A DNA stretch of 41,896 bases, taken from positions 132,346 through 174,241 of the forward strand of contig NZ_AOMF01000166.1 of the NCBI RefSeq assembly GCF_000336715.1. The letters run 5' to 3'. The notes below the pieces were generated by a model. It was given only the letters and a program-made list of their open reading frames with translations, ran no database searches and was not told the origin of the DNA. The translations under genes and the position numbers were made by a program. Positions 33,439-41,896 of this stretch are shown piece by piece. The stretch comes from Halococcus thailandensis JCM 13552. GTDB lineage: Archaea; Halobacteriota; Halobacteria; Halobacteriales; Halococcaceae. Each line of letters starts with the position of its first letter. The first letter of the stretch is position 1.

Positions 33439-34204
33439 GAAGCTTGAGGACGAAACGACCGTGAAGACGACGACGAAGTCGCTCCGGATCGTCGAGTTCG
33501 TCCACGAGCACAACGGGGCGGGGATCACCGAGATCGCCACCCAGCTGGAGCTCTCGAAGAGCACGGTGTACAAACACCTCAGAACGCTCGAACAGGAGCG
33601 CTACGTCTACAAGGGCGACGGCGACGTCTACTACGTTGGACTGCGATTCCTGAGTCTCGGGGTGGGTGCGCGCCGCCGGCGACGGATCTACGAGACGGCG
33701 AAGCCGGAGATCCAGCGCCTGGCCGAGGAGTCCGGCGAGATGGCGAACCTCCTGGTCGAGGAGCACGGCCGCGGCATCTTCCTCTATCGGGCCGACAGCA
33801 GCCGTGCGGTCAACCTCGACACGCACGCCGGTCGCGAGGTCTATCTCCACACGACGGCGATGGGCAAGGCGATCCTCGCCTGCCTCCCCGAACGCCGCGT
33901 GGACGAGATCATCGACCGCCACGGGCTCCCGGAGATGACCGAACACACGATCACCGACCGCGAGGTCCTGTTCGAAGATCTCGAAACGATCGCCGATCAG
34001 GGCTGGGCGGTCGATCGCGAGGAACGACTGAAGGGGCTCTGCTGTGTCGCCACGGCGATCACCGATCCCGACGACACGCCGCTCGGCGCGATCAGCGTCT
34101 CGGGCCCGCGCAGCCGACTCAAGGACGGCAAACTCGTCGACGAACTGCCGGAGCTGATCCTCAACATCAAGAACGTCATCGAACTCAACGTCGCCTACGA
34201 GTGA
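33437..34204 (+). CDS. IclR-family transcriptional regulator
   Basis: This 255-residue protein has an N-terminal winged helix (about 15-70, GITEIATQLELSKSTVYKHLRTLEQERYV). An effector-binding domain (about 85-250) contains MGKAILACLPERRVDEII and the LKGLCCVATAI segment. IclR proteins respond to small carboxylates such as glyoxylate and usually regulate neighbouring catabolic genes. The neighbours here (glycerate kinase, ThDP enzyme, hydroxyacid and tartrate dehydrogenases) are likely targets. Start ATG 33437 was chosen from family length and the repeat that covers it. Confidence 0.93.
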   Translation: MKLEDETTVKTTTKSLRIVEFVHEHNGAGITEIATQLELSKSTVYKHLRTLEQERYVYKGDGDVYYVGLRFLSLGVGARRRRRIYETAKPEIQRLAEESGEMANLLVEEHGRGIFLYRADSSRAVNLDTHAGREVYLHTTAMGKAILACLPERRVDEIIDRHGLPEMTEHTITDREVLFEDLETIADQGWAVDREERLKGLCCVATAITDPDDTPLGAISVSGPRSRLKDGKLVDELPELILNIKNVIELNVAYE

Positions 34205-34374
34205 CTTTTCTCCTCCGTCACCCACTGCCCTGATTTCCCAGCGAGTCAGCATCCGAACGCAGCAGTCGTTCGCTCGAACGAAACATCCATTGAGCATAGC
34301 GCAACGCCATTCCGATGGATCGGATACGTCTCGAGAACGGGGACGGGTGAGAACGAAGGGACTGTCTCGATTTC

Positions 34375-35712
34375 TCAGCGCGTGTCGTCGCTCTCGCCGA
34401 CCACCAGCACACGGAGATCGTTGACGTTGGTGCCCGTCTTGCCGGTGTCGACGACCAGTCCGCGCTCGGCGAGATACGGGTAGACGTCGTTGGCCGCCAG
34501 CGCCGCCCGCGCCCGCCGTTCGTCGTCGAGTGCGTCACGATCGGCGATCGCGCCGGCGACGTCGCTCGCGCCGTCCTTGCCGTCGGTGTCGACGCTGGCG
34601 ACCACCACGTCCGCCGACGTACTGGTGAGTGCGCCGCTGAGGACGAACTCCTGGTTGGGGCCGCCCGAGCCGTCGCCGTCCAGCGTCACCGTCGTCTCGC
34701 CGCCCGAGAGCAACACCGCCGGTGGCGAGACGGGGTTCCCGGTCGCGAGCGCCTCGTCGGCGATCGCGGCGTGTGTCTTCGCCGCCTCGCGCGCTTCGCC
34801 CTCGACCTGTGAGGAGAGGATCACCGGCGTGTAGCCGTGCTCCTCGGCGACCGACCGTGCCGCCGCCAGCGCGGTGAACCCGTTGGCGAGCATGTGGAGC
34901 TCGGTCCGCTCGAACGCCGGATCGTCGGCGGTCGGGGTCTCCGATCGCTCGCCGTCGCCGTTTTCGAGTCGTTCTACGATCGCCGCCGAGGGTCGAATGT
35001 CGTACCGATCGAGCACGTCGCGCGCGTCGGCGTACGTCGACTCGTCCGGAACGGTCGGCCCGCTGGCGATGATGCTCGGATCGTCGCCGACGACGTCGCT
35101 GAGCAGCAGACTGTGGACGGTCGCCGGTGCCGCCGCGGCGGCGAGTCGCCCGCCCTTGATCGCCGAGAGATGTTTCCGCACGGCGTTGATCTCGTGGATC
35201 GTCGCGCCGCTCGACAGCAGGTCGTCGGTCAGCGACTGGAGTTCGGCGAGCGAGACGCCGTCGACGGGTGCCGGCAGGAGCGCGCTGCCACCCCCGGAGA
35301 TCAGGCAGAGGACGAGCGTCTCTTCGGTCGCGCCGTCGGCGAGCGAGAGCACGCGCCGCGCGCCCTCCTCACCGGCCTCGTTCGGCGTCGGATGTGATCC
35401 CTCGACGACCGCGATCCGATCGGTTTCCTGGGGATCGTTCGTGACGACGACGCCGTCGGTGAGCCGGTCGCCGAGCACGTCCTCGATGACGTTCGCCATC
35501 TGTGCGGCGGCCTTCCCGCCACCGACGACCACGATCTCACTATACTCGTCGAGAACGACGGTCGTGTCGCCGATCGTCAGTGTCGATCCGTCGCGGTCGA
35601 GCGCCTCGCTCATCACGCGTGTCGGCTGCGTCGCCTCGATGCCCGCCGCGATACAGTCGAGAGCCGTCTCGTGGGCGGGCGTCTCCGCGAGCTCCTCCCG
35701 GTTTCGTATCAT
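34375..35712 (-). CDS. Glycerate 2-kinase (MOFRL domain)
   Basis: This 445-residue protein starts at ATG 35712 (MIRNREELAET). It carries the family segments VVGGGKAAAQMA (about 63-74), LISGGGSALL (about 135-144), INAVRKHLSAIKGGRLA and, in the C-terminal MOFRL part, ASVDTDGKDGASDVAGA. The family phosphorylates D-glycerate to 2-phosphoglycerate with ATP, feeding lower glycolysis. It converges with the IclR gene. The open frame continues far upstream (to 36489), but that is antisense shadow of the ThDP gene. A TATA box at 35820-35828 gives an 85-base leader holding a small ORF. Confidence 0.93.
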   Translation of the reverse strand: MIRNREELAETPAHETALDCIAAGIEATQPTRVMSEALDRDGSTLTIGDTTVVLDEYSEIVVVGGGKAAAQMANVIEDVLGDRLTDGVVVTNDPQETDRIAVVEGSHPTPNEAGEEGARRVLSLADGATEETLVLCLISGGGSALLPAPVDGVSLAELQSLTDDLLSSGATIHEINAVRKHLSAIKGGRLAAAAAPATVHSLLLSDVVGDDPSIIASGPTVPDESTYADARDVLDRYDIRPSAAIVERLENGDGERSETPTADDPAFERTELHMLANGFTALAAARSVAEEHGYTPVILSSQVEGEAREAAKTHAAIADEALATGNPVSPPAVLLSGGETTVTLDGDGSGGPNQEFVLSGALTSTSADVVVASVDTDGKDGASDVAGAIADRDALDDERRARAALAANDVYPYLAERGLVVDTGKTGTNVNDLRVLVVGESDDTR

Positions 35713-35737
35713 CGCTGTTGCTCCCCATTCCTGTGGT

Positions 35738-35797
35738 CTATACGATCCATGCTCCCTCCCGATCGCCCGGAGTGCTGTCGCGGCGACTGACTGCCAT
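35738..35797 (-). CDS. Possible 19-residue leader ORF before glycerate kinase
   Basis: MAVSRRDSTPGDREGAWIV starts at ATG 35797, 26 bases after the TATA box at 35820-35828. It would be the first codon of a leaderless mRNA. It ends 25 bases before the kinase start. Function as a leader is only a suggestion; chance is not excluded. Confidence 0.3.
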   Translation of the reverse strand: MAVSRRDSTPGDREGAWIV

Positions 35798-35819
35798 GCG
35801 ATGGCGTTTCGCCCCCGTG

Positions 35820-35828
35820 TATAAAAAT
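35820..35828 (-). promoter_or_regulatory. TATA box upstream of glycerate kinase
   Basis: ATTTTTATA on the minus strand. Transcription would start near 35797, well before the kinase ATG at 35712. Confidence 0.6.
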
Positions 35829-35927
35829 CGTCGGTAGCCGGCCCGATGCAGCCGTCGACGGGGATCGCTCTCCCGTCGTGATCGCTGTAAATACCCGAAA
35901 ACCGTCCGAAACGGTGGTTCGTCCCGC

Positions 35928-37553
35928 TTAGAAGATCGACTTGTCGGTCTCTTTGGCGGTGAGGAACTCGAGGAGGACGGGCGTACCTTCCTCGGTCTTC
36001 TGGACACCGCGCTCGATCGCGTCGCTGATCTCGTCGGGGTCTTCGATGCGCTCGCCGTAGCCGCCAAGCGACTCGGCGAAGTCGGCGTAGTGACCCGAGA
36101 ACGGCGTGTCGTAGGAGGCCATCTCGAAGTTGTTGAGCACGACTTCCATGACCGGGATGTCCTCGCGAGCGGCGGTCTCGAAGTCCATGCCGGTCATGCC
36201 GATCGCACCGTCGCCCATGATGTGGACGCAGGTCTTCTCCGGACGGATGAGCTTCGCGCCCATCATGAGGCCGAGCCCGTAGCCGAGCTGAGTGGTTTTG
36301 CCCCAGCCGACGTAGGAGAGCGGCTCCGTGACCTCGAAGAACGGGGCCATGAAGTCGCGTGCGTTGCCGGCGTCGTGAGTGACGATCGAGCCCTCCTTGT
36401 CGAGCGCCTTGTCGAACTCGTGGACGACGCGGTAGGGGTTGATCGGCGTCTCGTCGGAGGTGAGTTTCGGCCGCCACTCCTCGAGCCACTCCTCGCGGAC
36501 CGATTCGATCTCCTGGACGATGTCGTCGCGGCGACCGCGCGAGCCGTCGACGCGACCGTTGACGACGTCGTTGAGTGCTTCGAGCGTCAGCTTCGCGTCG
36601 CCGACGAGCGAGTACTCCGAGGAGACGTCTTTATCGATGTCGCCCGCATCGAGCGTCGAGTGGATGACCGTCTTGTCGTCGGGGACGGTGATGCCGTAGG
36701 CGGTGTCGGTGAAGCTGCAGCCGACGCCGAAGATGACGTCACACTCCTGCAGGAAGTGGTGGAGCTGACCGGGCTCGCTCTTGCTGCCGGCACCGATCGA
36801 GAGCGGGTGGTCCTCCGGGAAGGCGCTCTTGCCGTTGAGGCTCGTTGCAACTGGGACTTCGAGCGTCTCGGCGAGCTCCTTGAGCGGCTCCCAGGCCTTC
36901 GCGTAGTGGACGCCCTGACCGGCGTAGAGGATCGGGTTCTCCGCTTCGAGCAGCACGTCGGCGACCTCCTCGACGCCGCTGGGGTCGGGCCCCGAGCGGG
37001 TCGAGCTCGTCGGCGTGTAGTCGAACTCCTCGACGTCCTCGGAGAAGACGTCCTTCGGGACCTCGACGACGGCCGGCCGCGGGCGGCCGTTCCGTGCCGT
37101 GTTGAACGCGCGCCGCATCGTGTCGTCGACGGCGTCGGGGTCGGTGAGCTGTTCGCAGGTCTTGCTCACGGGCTGGTAGGTGAGGAACGAGTTGAACCGG
37201 GGATCGACGTCGGTGTCGGCCAGGTCGTAGCCCGCCGGGATCGCGACGAGCGGTGCCGACTCCGTGTATGCCTGCGCGACGCCCCCGACGGAGTTCTCCG
37301 TGCCGGGGCCGTGCTGGCAGGCGAAGGCCGCGATGTTCTCGCCCGAGGAGACACGCCCGATGCCGTCGGCCATGTGCAGCGCGGTGCGCTCCTGTCGTGT
37401 GATGATCGTGCGGACGCCCGCGTCCTCCGCCGAGCCGGTGTCGAACAGGGGATTGCTCGGGAATCCGAACAGATACTCTACGTCCTCCGCTTTCAGCACT
37501 TCCGCAATAGATTCGTTAACGTTCATGCTAGTACTCCATCGGTCGATGGACAT
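35928..37553 (-). CDS. Thiamine-diphosphate-dependent enzyme (acetolactate synthase/decarboxylase superfamily)
   Basis: This 541-residue protein contains the catalytic-type Glu55 (TRQERTALHMADG), the central cofactor-free domain (about 190-345) and the ThDP-magnesium motif GDG..NN (447-475). Glyoxylate carboligase has Val at the Glu55 position, so that enzyme is unlikely. Acetolactate-type synthases, oxalyl-CoA or sulfopyruvate-type decarboxylases remain possible. The start at ATG 37553 is supported by a TATA box 26 bases upstream (37575-37584); the shorter ATG 37526 gives a family-like MNVNESIAEVL start. It is divergent from the D-2-hydroxyacid dehydrogenase. The substrate is unknown. Confidence 0.88.
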   Translation of the reverse strand: MSIDRWSTSMNVNESIAEVLKAEDVEYLFGFPSNPLFDTGSAEDAGVRTIITRQERTALHMADGIGRVSSGENIAAFACQHGPGTENSVGGVAQAYTESAPLVAIPAGYDLADTDVDPRFNSFLTYQPVSKTCEQLTDPDAVDDTMRRAFNTARNGRPRPAVVEVPKDVFSEDVEEFDYTPTSSTRSGPDPSGVEEVADVLLEAENPILYAGQGVHYAKAWEPLKELAETLEVPVATSLNGKSAFPEDHPLSIGAGSKSEPGQLHHFLQECDVIFGVGCSFTDTAYGITVPDDKTVIHSTLDAGDIDKDVSSEYSLVGDAKLTLEALNDVVNGRVDGSRGRRDDIVQEIESVREEWLEEWRPKLTSDETPINPYRVVHEFDKALDKEGSIVTHDAGNARDFMAPFFEVTEPLSYVGWGKTTQLGYGLGLMMGAKLIRPEKTCVHIMGDGAIGMTGMDFETAAREDIPVMEVVLNNFEMASYDTPFSGHYADFAESLGGYGERIEDPDEISDAIERGVQKTEEGTPVLLEFLTAKETDKSIF

Positions 37554-37574
37554 CTACGACACAACCCGGGGTGC

Positions 37575-37584
37575 TCATAAGTTT
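37575..37584 (-). promoter_or_regulatory. TATA box of the ThDP enzyme
   Basis: AAACTTATGA on the minus strand, centred 26 bases before ATG 37553. Confidence 0.5.
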
Positions 37585-37672
37585 GTCGCATAGCGGGATT
37601 GTTCGCCCATCCTGTCAGCGATCGTTCCAACAGAGTCAAATGACGCGCTCGTGTTCGTACGGGTGTTCAGCG

Positions 37673-38611
37673 ATGACCGACGACACCGATCTGCAACGGC
37701 TCTGCGTTCACGAATCGATCGGCAACAAGATCCCGAAGGAGGGGTTCGTCGAAGCGTTCGACGAGCTCTCCATTCCCGTCGAACTCGTCGGCGACGACGA
37801 GAGCTACGACGAGAGCGACGCGGTCGCCTCGTTCAAACCTCGGCCAGAATTCCTCGACGCGGGCTGGGTCCACGTCATCCGTGCGGGCTACGACGCCTTC
37901 GACACCGACGAGTACGAGACGACCGGCACACCCCTGACCAACAGCACGGGGATTCACGGAACGACCGTCGGCGAGATCGCCGTCGGCTACATGCTCTCGC
38001 TCGCCCGGATGCTCCACGTCTACCGCGACCACCAGAACGATAGCGACTGGTACGAGCCCGAGTACCAGCGCCCGTTCACCGTCGAAGACGAGCGCCTCTG
38101 TGTCATCGGACTCGGGACGCTCGGCCAAGGGATCGCCACACGCGCGGACGCGCTCGGGATGGACGTCGTCGGCGTCCGTCGCTCCCAGGAGTCGGTCCCG
38201 GGCGTCTCCGAGGTGTACCATCCTGACGACCTCCACGATGCCATCGCCGACGCCCGGTTCGTCGCGGTCGCCGTCCCGCACACGCCGTCGACGGAGGGGA
38301 TGATCAGCACCGACGAGCTGGCAACGATGCGCGACGACGCCTACCTCGTCAACGTCGCCCGCGGCCCGATCGTCGATCAGGACGCGCTGGTCGACGCGCT
38401 CGACGCCGGGACGATCGCCGGCGCGGGTCTCGACGTCTTCGAGACCGAACCCCTCCCCGAGGAGTCGCCGCTGTGGGACTTCGAGGAGGTCATCATCTCG
38501 CCCCACCGCGGATCGGCGACGAACCGCTACCACCTCGACATCGCCGAGCTGGTCGCCGAGAACGTCCGCCGATACCAGGACGGCGAATCGCTGAAGAACC
38601 GCGTCGCCTGA
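37673..38611 (+). CDS. D-2-hydroxyacid dehydrogenase (hydroxypyruvate/glyoxylate reductase-like)
   Basis: This 312-residue protein has the dinucleotide motif IGLGTLGQGIA (145-155). The catalytic residues are Arg230 (NVARGP), Glu259 (ETEP) and His278 (SPHRGS). After the second strand it has VGVRRS instead of an Asp, which favours NADP(H), as in glyoxylate/hydroxypyruvate reductases. In this context it could reduce hydroxypyruvate to D-glycerate for the kinase. The start at ATG 37673 avoids a poorly coding extension; ATG 37640 is in frame. It is divergent from the ThDP gene. A T-rich stretch follows at 38641-38647. Confidence 0.9.
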   Translation: MTDDTDLQRLCVHESIGNKIPKEGFVEAFDELSIPVELVGDDESYDESDAVASFKPRPEFLDAGWVHVIRAGYDAFDTDEYETTGTPLTNSTGIHGTTVGEIAVGYMLSLARMLHVYRDHQNDSDWYEPEYQRPFTVEDERLCVIGLGTLGQGIATRADALGMDVVGVRRSQESVPGVSEVYHPDDLHDAIADARFVAVAVPHTPSTEGMISTDELATMRDDAYLVNVARGPIVDQDALVDALDAGTIAGAGLDVFETEPLPEESPLWDFEEVIISPHRGSATNRYHLDIAELVAENVRRYQDGESLKNRVA

Positions 38612-38640
38612 TCGACGGCGCTCCATCGGAACACGCCGTG

Positions 38641-38648
38641 TCTTTTTC
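38641..38648 (+). terminator. T-rich terminator candidate after the hydroxyacid dehydrogenase
   Basis: TCTTTTTC lies about 30 bases after the stop codon, downstream of a G/C-rich segment. Confidence 0.35.
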
Positions 38649-38748
38649 GAGAACTGTCACGCCGACCACCGCGTAAGAATCTCGCAGCGCGCCGACGATA
38701 GCCGTGACTCGCCGAAGACCGATCGTCGAAAAAGTGTGATTGGAAGCT

Positions 38749-39813
38749 TTACAGCCGGTCGCTGAGATCGGAGACGACGTCGACGGTCTTGGCGTCGCCG
38801 CCGAGGTCGGGCGTGCGCGGTGCGGACTCGTCGGCGAGCTGTGCCTCAACGGCGTTCCAGATGTCCTCGGCGGCGGCTTCTTTGCCGTCGCCGAGATACT
38901 CGAACATCATCGCACCGGTGAGGATCGACGCGAGCGGGTTGGCGATCCCCTGGCCGACGATGTCGGGCGCGCTGCCGTGAACCGGCTCGAACATGTCGGG
39001 GTAGTCGTTCTCCTCGTTGATGTTGCCGGAGGGCGCGAGCCCGAGACTGCCGGTGATGATCGCCGCGATGTCCGTGGAGATATCCCCAAACAGATTCGAG
39101 GCGACGACGACGTCGAACTCCTCGGGCCGGCGAACCAGATCCATCGAGGCGCGATCGACGAGCAGGCTGTCGACCTCGACCTCGGGGAAGTCCTCCGAGA
39201 CCTCCTTGACGATGTCGTCCCAGAAGACCATTGAGTGGGCCTGCGCGTTCGATTTGGTGATCGAGGTGAGATGGCCCTCGCGCTCGGTCGCCGCCTCGAA
39301 GGCGCTGCGAACGATGCGCTCGGTTCCCTTGCGGGTGAACAGTCCGGACTGGACGGCGACCTCGTTGCTGAACCCGCGGTGTTCGCGGCCGCCGACGTTG
39401 GCGTACTCGCCCTCGGTGTTCTCGCGGTAGACGACGAGATCGATGTCGCCGGCCTCGTAGCCCCGAAGCGGGCTCTCGATGCCCTCGAACAGTTTGTTCG
39501 GGCGCTTGCAGATGTACTGGTCGAACCCCTTCCGGATCGGGAGGAGCAGGCCGTTGAGCGTCACGTGGTCGGGAACCTCGGGGTGGCCGACGGCACCGAG
39601 GAAGATCGAATCGGCCGACTCGATCCGATCGAGCCCGTCGTCGGGCATCATCGCACCCTCGTCGAGATAGCGCTCGGTGCCCCAGTCGTAGGTCGATCGT
39701 TCGAGCTGGAAGCCGTGGTTCTCCGCGACGGTGTCGAGCACTTCCATCGCGGCGCTCGTGACTTCGGTGCCGATACCGTCGCCCGGAATGACGGCGATGT
39801 CGTACGTCTCCAT
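38749..39813 (-). CDS. Tartrate/D-malate dehydrogenase (isopropylmalate dehydrogenase superfamily)
   Basis: This 354-residue beta-decarboxylating dehydrogenase has catalytic and metal-binding residues as in the family: Arg130 in YRENTEGEY, Lys187 in TKSNA, Asp244/Asp248 in FGDISTD, and GSAPD (280-284) at the cofactor site. The motifs GAVGHPEVPDH, LPIRKGFDQY and RENTEGEY match tartrate/D-malate dehydrogenases (TtuC/DmlA) rather than isopropylmalate or isocitrate dehydrogenase. It would act on tartrate (to oxaloglycolate, hydroxypyruvate or glycerate) or D-malate (to pyruvate). A TATA box at 39835-39845 fits a leaderless start. Confidence 0.85.
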   Translation of the reverse strand: METYDIAVIPGDGIGTEVTSAAMEVLDTVAENHGFQLERSTYDWGTERYLDEGAMMPDDGLDRIESADSIFLGAVGHPEVPDHVTLNGLLLPIRKGFDQYICKRPNKLFEGIESPLRGYEAGDIDLVVYRENTEGEYANVGGREHRGFSNEVAVQSGLFTRKGTERIVRSAFEAATEREGHLTSITKSNAQAHSMVFWDDIVKEVSEDFPEVEVDSLLVDRASMDLVRRPEEFDVVVASNLFGDISTDIAAIITGSLGLAPSGNINEENDYPDMFEPVHGSAPDIVGQGIANPLASILTGAMMFEYLGDGKEAAAEDIWNAVEAQLADESAPRTPDLGGDAKTVDVVSDLSDRL

Positions 39814-39834
39814 GCACGCCCGTATCGCGCTCGA

Positions 39835-39845
39835 TTGTAAATAAC
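39835..39845 (-). promoter_or_regulatory. TATA box of tartrate/D-malate dehydrogenase
   Basis: GTTATTTACAA on the minus strand, about 27 bases before ATG 39813. Confidence 0.6.
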
Positions 39846-39940
39846 TGGCGATGTCAGCGACCGCCGCGGCAGCGCCGACGACGGGTGTTCAGCCGTCCGT
39901 CGACGCGCCGCCAGCCGCCACCGAACCAACTCCTCTCAGT

Positions 39941-41896
39941 TCACTCGCCGATCCCGTTCTCCTGGGCGTCGACGACGGCGACGCTGGCGAGATTGACGAT
40001 GTCCTTGACCTCGTCGCCTCGCTGGAGGACGTGGACGGGTTTGTCCATTCCCACCAGCATGGGGCCGATCGCTTCGGCACCGCCGAGGCGCTGGAGGAGT
40101 TTGTAGCCGATGTTGCCTGCCTCGAGGTTGGGGAAGACGAGGACGTTGGCTGGTTCGTCCAACTCCGAGAAGTCGTAGGTGCCCTCCAGCATCTCCTCGA
40201 CGACGGCGGTGTCGGCCTGCATCTCGCCGTCGACGGGGAACTCGACGTTGGAGTCTTCACGAAGCTTCTGTGCGGCCTCGCGCGGTTTGCGGGTACCCTC
40301 GTTGTCGACGCTACCGAAGTCCGAGTACGACAGCAGGGCCGCTCGCGGTTCGACGTTGAACCGTCGGGCGAGGTCGGCCGTGTGTTCGGTGACTTCGGCC
40401 AAGACATCGGCATCGGGCTCCTGATTGACGGTCGCGTCGGCGCAGAAGACGACGCGATTTTTGAACGCGAGCAGGTAGACGCCGGCGGCGTAGTTCGCGT
40501 CGTCGGCAGTGCCGACGATCTGGAGCGGCGGGCGGAGCGCGGAGGGGTAGTCGTGCGTCAGCCCGGTGAGCATGGCGTCGGCGTCGTCCATCTCGACCAT
40601 CACGCTGCCGAGATGGTTTTCGTCACGCAGGAGGTCTTCGGCCTCGGTGCGGGTGACGCCCTTGCGCTGGCGCAGTTCGGTCAGTCGCTCGGCATAGGGG
40701 TCGAGGTCTGTCTCGTCGGGATCGACGATCTCGGGATCGAACTCCAGCCCGAGCGAGTCCATCGTGTCGGTGATAATTCCTTGATCGCCGATGAGGACGG
40801 GGTGAGCGATACCCTGATCGTCGATCTGGTGAGCGGCACGGATCATCTTCTCGTCGTCGCCCTCGGCGAGAACGAGTCGCTTGGGTTCGGATTTCGCCTT
40901 GTTGAGAACGACGCGCATCATCTCGCGGGACTTGCCGAGGCGCGCTTCGAGTTCCTCGGTGTAGTCGTCGATATCGACGTCGGCGCGGGCGGCTCCACTG
41001 TCGACGGCAGCCTGCGCGACGGCGGGCGTGATCTCGAACAGAACTCTGGGGTCGACAGGTTTGGGAATGATGTATTCGTGACCGTACTGCAGGGGCTGAT
41101 CACCGTAGGCCTTCACGACCGCGTCGGGAACGTCCTTGCGAGCGAGTTCCGCGAGTGCACGCGCAGCAGCGACCTTCATCTGTTCGTTGATCTCGCTGGC
41201 GCGGACATCGAGCGCACCCCGGAAGATGAACGGGAAGCCCAGCACGTTGTTGACCATGTTGGGGTAGTCCGACCGGCCGGTAGCCATGATCACGGTGTCG
41301 TCACGGGCAGCTTTGGCGTCCTCGTAGTTGATCTCGGGATCGGGGTTGGCCATCGCGAAGATGATGGGATTGTCGGCCATCGAGCGGACCATCTTCTGGG
41401 AAACGATGCCCCCAACGGAGAGCCCGACGAAGACGTCTGCACCGGATAGAGCATCCTCCAGGCTGCCTTCGGGAACGTCGCGAGCGAACTCGGTTTTGAA
41501 CTCGTTGACGTCGCCGTGGGAAGCGCGTTCCTCGGTGATGATGCCCGAAGAATCGCACATCGTGATGTTCTCCTTTCGTGCACCGAGCGAGAGATAGAAG
41601 CGTGCGGTCGCGATCGCGCTCGCGCCAGCGCCCGAGAAGACGATCTCGAGGTCTTCGAGTTCTTTCTCGGCGATATCGCTGGCATTGAGCAGGGCGGCCC
41701 CGGAGATGATGGCGGTCCCGTGCTGATCGTCGTGAAAGACGGGGATCGACATCGACTCGCGGAGTTGCTCCTCGATCTCGAAGCATTCGGGGGCCTTGAT
41801 ATCCTCCAGATTGATACCGCCGAAGGTCGGTTCCATCGCCTCGACAGTGCGAATGATCTCCTGGGGATCCTCCTCGTCGAGTTCGATGTCGAAGAC
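39941..41896 (-). CDS. maeB: Malic enzyme with phosphotransacetylase-like domain (partial, 5' end outside)
   Basis: The last 651 residues of a two-domain malic enzyme are present; the first ~105 are beyond the right edge. The frame is open to base 41896 ([11 protein letters not shown] at the edge). Catalytic-domain motifs include [29 protein letters not shown] (catalytic metal site) and the dinucleotide fold [12 protein letters not shown]. The C-terminal ~330 residues are the phosphotransacetylase-like domain, regulatory in MaeB-type enzymes. It converts malate to pyruvate and CO2. It lies 127 bases upstream of tartrate/D-malate dehydrogenase on the same strand. Confidence 0.95.
   Translation of the reverse strand, partial: VFDIELDEEDPQEIIRTVEAMEPTFGGINLEDIKAPECFEIEEQLRESMSIPVFHDDQHGTAIISGAALLNASDIAEKELEDLEIVFSGAGASAIATARFYLSLGARKENITMCDSSGIITEERASHGDVNEFKTEFARDVPEGSLEDALSGADVFVGLSVGGIVSQKMVRSMADNPIIFAMANPDPEINYEDAKAARDDTVIMATGRSDYPNMVNNVLGFPFIFRGALDVRASEINEQMKVAAARALAELARKDVPDAVVKAYGDQPLQYGHEYIIPKPVDPRVLFEITPAVAQAAVDSGAARADVDIDDYTEELEARLGKSREMMRVVLNKAKSEPKRLVLAEGDDEKMIRAAHQIDDQGIAHPVLIGDQGIITDTMDSLGLEFDPEIVDPDETDLDPYAERLTELRQRKGVTRTEAEDLLRDENHLGSVMVEMDDADAMLTGLTHDYPSALRPPLQIVGTADDANYAAGVYLLAFKNRVVFCADATVNQEPDADVLAEVTEHTADLARRFNVEPRAALLSYSDFGSVDNEGTRKPREAAQKLREDSNVEFPVDGEMQADTAVVEEMLEGTYDFSELDEPANVLVFPNLEAGNIGYKLLQRLGGAEAIGPMLVGMDKPVHVLQRGDEVKDIVNLASVAVVDAQENGIGE

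Noticed and set aside
35713-36489. Upstream extension of glycerate kinase to 36489
   Set aside because: It is antisense to or out of frame with the ThDP gene, Arg-rich, with no kinase motifs; MIRNREELAET is a normal start.
35928-37553. Glyoxylate carboligase
   Set aside because: Glu55 is present at the position where that enzyme has Val.
1-41896. Window as a closed ~42 kb plasmid joined through malic enzyme
   Set aside because: About 75 residues would be missing at the join, and an essential replication gene (rfcL) plus HMG-CoA synthase make a small plasmid unlikely.
1-41896. CRISPR arrays, tRNA or rRNA genes
   Set aside because: No regularly spaced repeats and no tRNA arm pattern or rRNA segment was seen by eye.

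Overview
The window is a high-GC stretch of a haloarchaeal (class Halobacteria) chromosome. The evidence is very acidic proteins, strong G/C at third codon positions, archaeal genes (replication factor C large subunit, bat-type HTH regulators, RdfA and its SMC-like partner, mevalonate-pathway HMG-CoA synthase), and many promoters with a TATA box about 25 bases before the start codon, as expected for leaderless haloarchaeal mRNAs. No rRNA, tRNA, CRISPR array, or intact insertion sequence was recognised. All family calls come from reading motifs, not from database searches.

Layout. (1) 1-5200: 5' end of a malic enzyme (leaving the window), an M24-fold protein without metal ligands, a half-size heme A synthase, RfcL, two GNAT acetyltransferases and a membrane protein. 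(2) 5340-7790: a lower-GC cassette with a membrane PH-domain protein and a secreted beta-propeller/PKD protein, then a probable gene remnant. (3) 7790-9831: an HTH regulator meeting HMG-CoA synthase tail to tail. (4) 9964-24395: a one-carbon/methylated-amine island: threonine/serine ammonia-lyase, two fused flavin/GcvT dehydrogenases of the dimethylglycine/sarcosine type, a MetF-like reductase, formate-tetrahydrofolate ligase, a DmdA-like tetrahydrofolate demethylase, a universal stress protein, small membrane and zinc-ribbon proteins, and a BCCT betaine-type transporter. (5) 24842-29484: a bat-type regulator, a two-gene ABC exporter with a palindromic operator candidate, and a fused ABC exporter. 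(6) 29714-33098: a stand-alone transposase-like HTH protein and the rdfA/SMC-like pair linked to cell shape in Haloferax. (7) 33437-39813: an IclR regulator, glycerate kinase, a thiamine-diphosphate enzyme, a D-2-hydroxyacid dehydrogenase and a tartrate/D-malate dehydrogenase. (8) 39941-41896: the 3' part of a malic enzyme.

How the genes may work together. In the island, BCCT could import betaine or a related methylated osmolyte. The two flavoproteins could strip N-methyl groups to tetrahydrofolate. The DmdA-like protein could transfer a methyl group directly to tetrahydrofolate. MetF and formate-THF ligase could interconvert the C1-folates. The ammonia-lyase, 4 bases behind one dehydrogenase, could turn serine (from glycine plus methylene-THF) into pyruvate. 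This tetrahydrofolate-based demethylation route in an archaeon is the best candidate for an undescribed system here; the substrates are inferred. The second catabolic block fits tartrate or D-malate and hydroxypyruvate feeding through glycerate to 2-phosphoglycerate, under IclR control. Malic enzyme next to it would supply pyruvate.
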